This document shows, in pieces, positions 17,050-23,663 of a stretch of DNA of 64,000 nt (position 1 is the first letter of the stretch; every line of letters begins with the position of its first letter). The translations under genes and the position numbers were made by a program. Source of the stretch: Thalassotalea_B piscium_A (lineage in GTDB: Bacteria > Pseudomonadota > Gammaproteobacteria > Enterobacterales > Alteromonadaceae); NCBI GenBank assembly GCA_049347715.1, contig CP186339.1, positions 3,968,001-4,032,000 of the forward strand, written 5' to 3'. The notes below the pieces were generated by a model. That model saw only the letters and a program-made list of their open reading frames with translations, ran no database searches and was not told the DNA's origin.

Positions 17050-18428
17050 CTAATTACGACTATCAGGTAATCCTGCTGCTACATCCTTAAAAGCTGCTAG
17101 AGCAGCCTCTAAATGATCGATGATTTCTTGTTGTAAAATGTCTGGCGCAGGCAAGTTATCAAGGTTATCTAAGCTATCGTCTTTAAGCCAAAATACATCT
17201 AGACTGGCTTTGTCACGATGATCAAGCCATTCTTTAGCTTTTAGTTCAGCACCTTTATTGCCTATTTCGGTTTCATAACCGTCATAACCAACGTTTACGC
17301 TATCAAGTACTGAATCTTCATAGCTGTATTCTGCTACAATATTCTCATTGAAAAAACCTAGTGTGCGTTTATCTGGGGTAGCTGTTAAACCAATAATAAA
17401 GGCATCAAAATAGTCGAGTACTTGTTTCCATAAATTGTATATTGAGCGGTGACATTCATCAACAATGATAAAATCAAAGGTTTCTATTGGAACCGCTGGA
17501 TTATATTTAACTAATTTAGCTTGCTGTTTATTTTGCTTAATTTCATGGAGTGATAAGTCTTCAGCACTTTCATCAATGGGTTTTCCACTTAAGATTGAGT
17601 ACATGCGTTGGATAGTACAGATACAAACTTCAGCCGCATTATCAATTGTACTGCTGTTTAATCGCTGCACTATGTGGTTTTCATGAAAGAAGGTTTCTTT
17701 TCCCGATGGTTTAAAGGCGTGAAACTCTTGTTGGGCTTGTTTTCCTAAATTTCTGGTATCAACCAAAAATAATATACGTTTAGCACCACCATGATTTATC
17801 AAACGGTATACAGAATTAATGGCGGTAAAAGTTTTGCCAGCACCTGTAGCCATATGAATTAGTGAACGTGGTCGGTTATCAGCTAGAGACTTTTCTAATC
17901 CAGTAATTGCGCTTATTTGGCATTCTCGAAGTTTGACTTTAGGTAATTCTGGAATTTCATTTTTAAGACGATGACGAAGTGAATTACTTTGCTGTAAATA
18001 TTCCTGCAATGTTTCTGGTTTGAAAAAGTGAAAAATTTCTCTCGCTCTGGGTGCGGGATCTCTTAAGTCGCTATAGTGAATAACTTGGCTAGTTGCTTCG
18101 AATAGGAAAGAAAGTGGCTCTGATTCATTTCTAAATTTAATTTTACCCGTTGCGTAGCGAAGTGTCTGCTCTTCGACTTAAGAAAAATGGTTTCGTCTTT
18201 TTTTGCTTCAATGACACCTACTGCTTTACGATCAATGAATAGCAGATAATCTGCACTATCGGTATATTTCCCTTTACCACTATCAACAGGATATTCACGA
18301 ATAGCAACACCTACCCCTTCACCAAGGTTGGTGTTAGGCCAAGTTTGTACTTTCCATCCAGTGAGCTTTAGTTTTTCATCTATCGTTATTCTCGCTTGGG
18401 CTTCTGGTTGTAATCCATCAATATCCAT
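17050..18428 (-). pseudogene. decayed type I restriction locus: frameshifted hsdR fused to the tail of hsdM
   Basis: The first 121-codon frame (18428-18063) is the HsdR N-terminal nuclease domain with the VIEAKK motif (catalytic E-x-K). Near 18172-18185 the frame shifts by one base: the alternative frame continues as EEQTLRYATGKIKF and on through YSDLRDPAPRAREIF into the frame 18009-17050. That part has the helicase Walker A (MATGAGKT), DECH box (VDECHR) and GLTATP motif III. After about residue 265 (EWLDHRDK) HsdR sequence stops, and the last 52 residues (ASLDVFWLKDDSL to AFKDVAAGL) are the C-terminus of a type I methylase HsdM. The rest of hsdR, hsdS and most of hsdM are gone, so restriction cannot work. 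Confidence 0.8.
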
Positions 18429-18436
18429 ATAACGTC

Positions 18437-19354
18437 CTAAATTTCGTCGAAAAAGTCTTCATCTATCTTTTTAATATGCAAAATATCTTCATCTCGGCTG
18501 CCTATGTTGTAGCGAAGCATGAGTTTGGCTAACTCTTTACCATTAATTAAAACAATGCGTGTACCAAGGTTATTTGCCGTGTCTTGCGCTGACGATGTGA
18601 ATTCAGATGTTGTGATAAAAATACCTTTTTGAGCGCGTTTCAGATTCAATGCACCAAAGAAATCTCGGATATCACCAGCACCAACGTTATTGCCCTCTGC
18701 GTAACGCTTAGCTTGAATATATATTTGATCAACACCTAGTGGGTCTTGGTCAATAACGCCATCAACACCATTGTCTCCCGTTTTACCAAGGGCATGTGCT
18801 GCACCTTCGCCAGCGCCACCGTAACCCATAGCCACTAATAATTCGATGAGTAAGTCTTCAAAAAAATCAGGGGTAACTTTGCGGGTGCGTTCTAATATAT
18901 CTTGGGCTAGCGCTTCATTTACTTTTTTATAAGCAGCTCTTAATATTTCATCCGGCGTTGAAACGTTTTCTTGCTCAAGAATATTTGGTTCATTCTCAGC
19001 TTCATCATTGCTTTTTTGTTTAAAAGCGATGAATTCATCAAATTTTTTCAGGTATTCGTTATTAATATCCACATTTTCAGACAAAGCTTCTTTACCACGA
19101 GGGGTAATAACAAAGTGTGCTCTGCGAGTAGCTTCTAATAGTCCTGCTTTAGTTAAATAAGTACGTGCCCAACCAACTCTGTTATCTAATACGCTTTGGC
19201 GACCACTAGGTAATGTTTCTGATCTTTCTTCGTCAGTTAGACCAAATTGATCTGCTAATTGATTAATTACATTACGGAGCTTTACTTCATTGCCGTTAGC
19301 ATCATTTGCTATTTGCAAGAATGGACGCATAAATTGTTGGTAATTGGGGATCAC
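18437..19354 (-). CDS. mrr: Mrr-like restriction endonuclease
   Basis: 305 residues, intact. The N-terminal half (about 1-100) is the Mrr_N winged-helix domain; a charged linker follows; the C-terminal Mrr catalytic domain (about 165-290) has the PD-(D/E)XK signature, GVDGVID followed by IYIQAKRY (Q-x-K), and ends IVLINGKELAKLM. Mrr enzymes cut methylated DNA. It is 8 bp before the hsdR remnant and behind a small HTH gene, the order often seen in type I systems that carry an Mrr. With hsdR/hsdM broken, it is the only intact nuclease of the locus. Confidence 0.9.
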   Translation of the reverse strand: MIPNYQQFMRPFLQIANDANGNEVKLRNVINQLADQFGLTDEERSETLPSGRQSVLDNRVGWARTYLTKAGLLEATRRAHFVITPRGKEALSENVDINNEYLKKFDEFIAFKQKSNDEAENEPNILEQENVSTPDEILRAAYKKVNEALAQDILERTRKVTPDFFEDLLIELLVAMGYGGAGEGAAHALGKTGDNGVDGVIDQDPLGVDQIYIQAKRYAEGNNVGAGDIRDFFGALNLKRAQKGIFITTSEFTSSAQDTANNLGTRIVLINGKELAKLMLRYNIGSRDEDILHIKKIDEDFFDEI

Positions 19355-19367
19355 ACCATATCCTTAT

Positions 19368-19538
19368 TTATTGTTTTTGTTCTTCTATCCACTTTTCTAA
19401 ATCGACACGCTTAAACCGCCATGACCCGCCAACCTTGAATCCCGGTAGCTTGCCTTCACTTGCAAGGCGATAAGCCGTTTTTTCATTCAACTTTAGGTAT
19501 GCTGCAACCTCTTGAATCGTTAATATTTCGTCTGTCAT
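19368..19538 (-). CDS. excisionase-type HTH_17 DNA-binding protein
   Basis: 56 residues from an ATG at 19538 to a TAA at 19368-19370. The sequence has the helix-turn-helix of the MerR/excisionase (AlpA-like) group: LTIQEVAAYLKLNEKTAYRL, then KLPGFKVGGSWRF and DLEKWIEE. Such small proteins often begin type I restriction operons and may regulate them. It ends 13 bp before the mrr start. The ribosome site is weak, so the start is the least certain part. Confidence 0.82.
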   Translation of the reverse strand: MTDEILTIQEVAAYLKLNEKTAYRLASEGKLPGFKVGGSWRFKRVDLEKWIEEQKQ

Positions 19539-19725
19539 TGGACCATCTCAAAAATGAACCTAGTTACAATATGAGAAAATTGAGGAAATAACAAGAAATC
19601 TAAAAATACGTATTGTTTGGTAATACAAAAATATCATTAGATATCACCAATTATCATTAAATTATCAGTTTTTGTTTTTTCCTAATTTCATATGATTTAA
19701 ACAGACAATCAACGAGGAGAAAATA

Positions 19726-19857
19726 ATGTCTAATCAAAATAGTAATCACAAAGCGAATCAAGCTAATAATAATAAAGGCACTTCAGGAAACAACCCTGCT
19801 AATGCTAAAGTACATGGTAATAGAGGTAAGCAAATGAACCCAAACCAGAAAAAATAG
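19726..19857 (+). CDS. tiny hydrophilic Asn/Lys/Gly-rich protein
   Basis: 43 residues, start at 19726 with a strong GAGGAG site 5-6 bases upstream. Composition is Asn, Gln, Lys and Gly with no hydrophobic core, so it is probably disordered; the end (GNRGKQMNPNQKK) resembles a small conserved protein I recall from Vibrio, Shewanella and Pseudomonas genomes but without a known function. A hairpin follows its stop, and the HTH gene starts 52 bp later on the same strand. Confidence 0.65.
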   Translation: MSNQNSNHKANQANNNKGTSGNNPANAKVHGNRGKQMNPNQKK

Positions 19858-19868
19858 CTGGGAATGGA

Positions 19869-19894
19869 GAAGCGGGTGATTATTCACCTGCTTC
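19869..19894 (+). terminator. hairpin between the tiny gene and the HTH gene
   Basis: GAAGCGGGTGA pairs with TCACCTGCTTC (11 bp, one G-T, 4-nt loop), followed by ACTTTAAGGA. The T run is short, so it may be a partial terminator or attenuator just before the ribosome site of the next gene. Confidence 0.5.
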
Positions 19895-19909
19895 ACTTTA
19901 AGGATGATT

Positions 19910-20569
19910 ATGAAAGAAACAACAGACTCAAAAAAGAATAAACGTAAATTTAAGCAAACCAAACAGCTAGTCAGGCTAGCACTTAATGATGGCTGGACTC
20001 AAAATGAAATTAAAGATGCTTGTAGGGTCCAACAATCCATTGTTAGTGGATGGAAGAGTGGCTCTAAACAAGGCACTGAACAGCAATTAAAACCTTTACT
20101 TGAGATCTATGGTCATAAATTAAGAAGAAACTCTTTTAGGGTTTATTGGAATATTGATTCTGAGACTAAAGCCAAAATATTTCATAAGGTTGAAGGCAAA
20201 ATTATTTTAAACCAAGCCTTTTATGATGCTAGAAGAAATGGTCCAAGGTTAGAGAAAAAAATTCCTCAACATAAACTTACCATTCACCATCAAGGTAGTA
20301 GCAAGTTTAGAGTGGTATATCAAAGCCGCTTAACATTTCAAAATACCAATGAAGAGTTAGAATCAACAGTTGAAGACGCTATATGGGGTTCTACTGTTTC
20401 AGAGCAGTATGACTTGCCTGAACTATTAAATGTTATTGATAAGTATGCAGAAAAAACTTTAGCTGAATACCCTAGTGATGCTAATACATTACCATTCATA
20501 GCCAGACAATCACTGCTCAATCATGGATTTGATATTGATGGAATTGTTGAATACCCTGCCATCTGGTAG
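19910..20569 (+). CDS. HTH-containing protein of unknown function next to a structured RNA
   Basis: 219 residues from the ATG at 19910, which has AAGGA five bases upstream (the ATG six bases earlier overlaps that site). The N-terminus is very basic (KKNKRKFKQTKQL) and then has an HTH-like stretch (LALNDGWTQNEIKDACRVQQSIVSGWKSG, about residues 22-50). The C-terminal two-thirds are an unrecognised alpha/beta domain (YWNIDSETKAKIF, VVYQSRLTF, IPAIW-like end). Its stop is only about 20 bp before the candidate structured RNA. A role in binding or regulating that RNA or its DNA is inference. Confidence 0.7.
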   Translation: MKETTDSKKNKRKFKQTKQLVRLALNDGWTQNEIKDACRVQQSIVSGWKSGSKQGTEQQLKPLLEIYGHKLRRNSFRVYWNIDSETKAKIFHKVEGKIILNQAFYDARRNGPRLEKKIPQHKLTIHHQGSSKFRVVYQSRLTFQNTNEELESTVEDAIWGSTVSEQYDLPELLNVIDKYAEKTLAEYPSDANTLPFIARQSLLNHGFDIDGIVEYPAIW

Positions 20570-20589
20570 TGTATAAAAGAATCCAAAAA

Positions 20590-20835
20590 AGGGACTTGGC
20601 ACCTAAACGCCAAAACTTGTGGGTAACCACAATGTTTGAAGCACTCAATTGGGTAAGCCCTATGGATAGCCAGTTCGCTACCATAGCGCTATTCAAACAA
20701 CTTTAGGAGCACATTGTTATTGCTTTGAATTAAGCTAGGCCAAAGGTACTGCTGATCAGCCGAAACATAACATGTGATACGGGATAGGGTGGGCAAAAAA
20801 GCCAGCCGTCACTTATGTGACCGCTGGCTTTTTAT
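20590..20835 (+). ncRNA. candidate structured non-coding RNA, about 245 nt, unknown class
   Basis: No open frame crosses this stretch, but it is dense in helices: TTGGC/GCCAA (20596-20600/20609-20613); TGTGG/CCACA closing a GTAA tetraloop (20618-20631); GTTTGAA/TTCAAAC (20634-20640/20692-20698) enclosing CTATGG-A-TAGC/GCTA-CCATAG (20660-20670/20677-20686); CACAT-T-GTTAT/ATAAC-ATGTG (20710-20720/20767-20776); then a strong terminator. A further possible pairing is GCCCTAT (20657-20663) with ATAGGGT (20784-20790), a pseudoknot or switch. It does not match tmRNA, RNase P, 6S or SRP RNA as I know them. The 5' end is a guess; it may be processed from the upstream gene's transcript. Confidence 0.6.
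20800..20834 (+). terminator. rho-independent terminator of the structured RNA
   Basis: AGCCAGC pairs with GCTGGCT and GTCAC with GTGAC (one C-C mismatch between the two stems), with a TTAT loop and a T run at 20829-20834. Preceded by six A. Confidence 0.85.
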
Positions 20836-21088
20836 TTTATTATGAAAGCCATTCACTCGTGACTTACTTCCTAAAATATCGCCATGCAATTATTAAATCA
20901 CATCAATTAATAAACATTAAAATAATTAAATCAATAACTTGAAAATCCTAATTTGACATTATCATAACAATTATTGAAAGACTAATTATTCATTGTAAAG
21001 TCGTTTTTTGTTCAAAATATTATTTTTAAATCCCACACTCAATGACTAAGATTGAGTAAAAGTATTAAACCTTCATAAAGGAAAAATT

Positions 21089-21235
21089 ATGGCTAAATCA
21101 AACAATGACACTTTCTATGAGTGCTTTGGGTGTGATAACACAATAATGGTAGGTGATTTTTGTCATAGCATCACTTATAGCTACGAAAAAATTGAATCTA
21201 GCATGCTGATTAGGCCTGAAAAGCTGTCGCATTAG
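21089..21235 (+). CDS. small CxxC protein, possibly truncated
   Basis: 48 residues from an ATG at 21089 with AAGGA six bases upstream. It has ECFGCD (CxxC) at residues 11-16 and FCH at 24-26, a zinc-ribbon-like pattern. After the TAG a different frame reads YFNKMLNKGEHSVSLEDVVKP and stops at 21317-21319, which looks like the lost tail of the same kind of protein, so a frameshift may have shortened it. Family unknown. Confidence 0.5.
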   Translation: MAKSNNDTFYECFGCDNTIMVGDFCHSITYSYEKIESSMLIRPEKLSH

Positions 21236-21759
21236 GCTCATGATACTCGGTTTACTTTAATAAGATGCTGAATAAAGGTGAGCACAGCGTTTCGCTAGAG
21301 GATGTAGTAAAGCCGTAATTTTTCTATCTATACATGACGTTAGGATCAGTGAATAAATGCGACGCAAACTAATGCTAAGAAATCAAAAAAGGCTTTATTT
21401 AAAGTTGTTACACTCGAAAGCAGCCCTTGATCCATTGCTATTTAACGTTAACGAAATAACTTACTTCTCAATAGCTCAATTAAAACGTAAAGGACAGTAC
21501 TATCACCAACAACGGCTTAGCAGAAAGCAAAAATGAATGCGCGTCAACTTAAGAAACTTCAAAAAAACAGCTTAAATCTAGTGCTGTTGGAAGTAAGCTA
21601 GGTGCTATCTGCAAATTACCATTAAAACCAGCGTCTGCTAAATATTTACAAACAGACTTATTTGAGGTGACGAATTAGTTGTCATTAAACTGAACACATT
21701 AACAAACTCATTAATAAGTTGTTGAACACTTAACGACCCTCTGTGTTTACAGGCTTTCA
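21236..21759 (+). pseudogene. non-coding or degraded stretch with broken small frames
   Basis: No intact gene is convincing here. A 59-codon frame (21357-21536, basic, start MRRKLML) ends in ATGA overlap with a second frame starting at 21533 (MNARQLKKLQK). That second frame fails after a run of seven A at 21562-21568; shifting by one base gives QLKSSAVGSKLGAICKLPL and on to VTN at 21676. This suggests remnants of a small mobile or island gene with a homopolymer frameshift. Translation products are unrecognised. Confidence 0.35.
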
Positions 21760-21894
21760 TTAATCGTGCTTCAGTTTCTTACCAACAGGAACTCCTTCAT
21801 TTGTATTGTTCGCAACAGCCTCTCTCGCATTTTTACAATCAGTTTTGAGGTCTGTTGATTTTCTCTTATACATAGAAGAAAAAACGTTGCTCAT
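21760..21894 (-). CDS. small protein, unknown
   Basis: 44 residues from an ATG at 21894 with AAGGA eight bases upstream, ending TAA at 21760-21762. It is polar and basic (MYKRKSTDLKTDCKNAREA, then VPVGKKLKHD), with one Cys and no membrane helix. The good ribosome site is the main support. It lies downstream of the 22053-23120 gene on the same strand, after a hairpin. Confidence 0.5.
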   Translation of the reverse strand: MSNVFSSMYKRKSTDLKTDCKNAREAVANNTNEGVPVGKKLKHD

Positions 21895-22011
21895 TTTTTT
21901 TCCTTATCGCTAATAACAATTAATTCAATTAAAGCTCAGCGTTAGCAGGCAGCCAAAAGCTGGCTCTTTTATAGAAAAGCTCAATATCACTTCTCTGTAA
22001 ATCACATAAAT

Positions 22012-22032
22012 GGGCTTTGAAGTTCAAAGCCC
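22012..22032 (-). terminator. hairpin after the 22053-23120 gene
   Basis: GGGCTTTG pairs with CAAAGCCC around a 5-nt loop, 21 bp after the gene's stop in transcript order. The following sequence (ATTTATG) has only a weak T run. Confidence 0.5.
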
Positions 22033-22052
22033 CAAACTTAGGTTTGAATTAT

Positions 22053-23120
22053 TTATTTAGCTGCAAGTTGCTGAGCTAGCTTTTGTGCATTGGCTTTTTC
22101 TGCAGCAGATATATCAGGCAACGCGATACCTTCATACCCGCTAACAGCCATCGGGCCGCAATCATCATAGTCCTCCCCCGTATCTGCGTTAATGGCATAA
22201 AGATCATCTTGGGTTACATCAATATCATGCGCTAGCCCCCAATAATACCAAAACCATTTTTCTTGATTAGTTATTGAATGTTCAATAGTTTCACTAATGT
22301 CCCCTCGATAAGGAGTCACCATAACTTCAGCTTTTTGCCAGTCTAAAATGAGCGTTTCTGGGATAATGTCAACGCCGTCACCTTTGTAATGATTAATGAA
22401 CGCAAAAGCCTGCTGTACGTGAAAGTAATCATTTTTGAAATAATGAGTCCAGTGACGTTCTCTTCGGTCATCAAATTGGCGGCAAAGCGTCCTAATGACT
22501 AATGGGCTAGGTAAACTAATTTTGTCGCTTTCGATAAGTTCTGACACTAGCGTATCTAAAAACACTTTATAAGGTTGAACTTGCTGATATTCCTCTGCAA
22601 CTTCTTGCTGAAAACTACTAAGTGCTTGATTGGCTATTAACTTTTTATACCAGTATTCGCCACTTCTGTTATCTGGGTTTTCTTTATATTCTGCTAGAAT
22701 TTGAGAGCACAATACTAACCCAACCAATATCGCATCCTTATCACCTGATACGGCCAATGTTTTTAATGCACTAAACATATGGGGTGCATCAATATAATCT
22801 TCAAAAGCTGGGGTACAGTAAAAAGCATAAATTTCCGCTAACGAAATATTATTACGCTGCTCCCATAGATTCTGCGTTTGCTGACATATTAATAATGCGC
22901 TGCTTGCATCAAAGCCAATGTGTTGCATACGCTCAAAGCATTGCCTATTAGCTAGTTCAATATCATCAATCTTGTTAACGGTAGCCGCTTGAAATGCAGC
23001 ATAGCTTTTAAAGCCACAGAATGAGGCAAAGGCTTCATATAAATGACTTTTTTTAATTGCGGGGAGTTTAGATTTTAGCTCAGCATGAGCCGAAAAGATA
23101 AGTGGTTTTAAATTTTTCAT
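22053..23120 (-). CDS. unknown protein with N-terminal 'GFKSYAAF' helical domain
   Basis: 355 residues from the ATG at 23120 (GGA seven bases upstream); two earlier ATGs extend it by up to four residues. The first 50 residues (LKPLIFSAHAELKSKLPAIKKSHLYEAFASFCGFKSYAAFQAA in pieces) match a short helical domain I recall at the start of uncharacterised island proteins. The rest is mainly helical, with a Trp-rich stretch (KWFWYYWGLAHDID) and a DxD-rich tail. No signal peptide or membrane helix. It stands alone in the accessory island with a terminator-like hairpin. I cannot name a function. Confidence 0.65.
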   Translation of the reverse strand: MKNLKPLIFSAHAELKSKLPAIKKSHLYEAFASFCGFKSYAAFQAATVNKIDDIELANRQCFERMQHIGFDASSALLICQQTQNLWEQRNNISLAEIYAFYCTPAFEDYIDAPHMFSALKTLAVSGDKDAILVGLVLCSQILAEYKENPDNRSGEYWYKKLIANQALSSFQQEVAEEYQQVQPYKVFLDTLVSELIESDKISLPSPLVIRTLCRQFDDRRERHWTHYFKNDYFHVQQAFAFINHYKGDGVDIIPETLILDWQKAEVMVTPYRGDISETIEHSITNQEKWFWYYWGLAHDIDVTQDDLYAINADTGEDYDDCGPMAVSGYEGIALPDISAAEKANAQKLAQQLAAK

Positions 23121-23661
23121 ATACATATCCATATGCTTGAGACAGAGCTAATCTGTTATCAATCATTGCTACACGCGATTACAACATGATCTCTCAAGCC
23201 ATGTATGTATTAATAAAATTTAAATAGGTATCGGTTTATTTAGTGCCTTTTAAGGTCAATTTGCTGTTTTTCACTCGCGTGCAAGTGAGGCTAGCGCCAT
23301 ATTCAAAATGTAAACGATTTTTGGAAATGAAGCAAATTTAACGCTAAACCAAAAAAACGCGATTATTAATTAATATTAGCTATCGGCAGATTTAATTTTC
23401 ACAAAAAAATCATTAAAAATATTATTATTTTTTTCATTACCTTAATTAAATAAAGGTTGTTAATGCATGTTTAAATAATAAAGAACCCGCAGTTTTACTT
23501 TTCAGTAACACCTACAGGCAGCAGAACGAATCAATATGAGAAGGGAGAATTAACAATAATTTTATTTGAATGCTCACTCTGAGATAGTACATCTATTGCA
23601 GAAGAATCAGATTGGTGTACAGCGATATAGCCGCTAATAAATAACGGCTATATCGGTTTTT
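23121..23661. other. 540-bp AT-rich intergenic stretch
   Basis: No coding frame with a ribosome site was found on either strand. It contains the upstream region of the 22053-23120 gene, long A/T blocks around 23340-23450, and at its right end a strong plus-strand terminator (23623-23663). That terminator has no rightward gene in front of it, so an unannotated rightward transcript may start in this stretch. Confidence 0.5.
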
Positions 23662-23663
23662 TT
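23623..23663 (+). terminator. strong plus-strand terminator without an upstream gene
   Basis: CGATATAGCCG pairs perfectly with CGGCTATATCG (11 bp), followed by G and seven T on the plus strand. On the minus strand, where the S15 hydrolase gene ends at 23662, the sequence after the stem has no T run. Confidence 0.7.

Noticed and set aside
20745..20766. Hammerhead-ribozyme-like CTGAT...GAAAC segment
   Set aside because: There is no room for stem II between the two core pieces (CTGATCAGCCGAAAC), and the CUGANGA core is not met.
15990..23660. Prophage or integrative element
   Set aside because: No integrase, structural, transposase or tRNA attachment site was seen; the region is called an accessory island only from its gene content.
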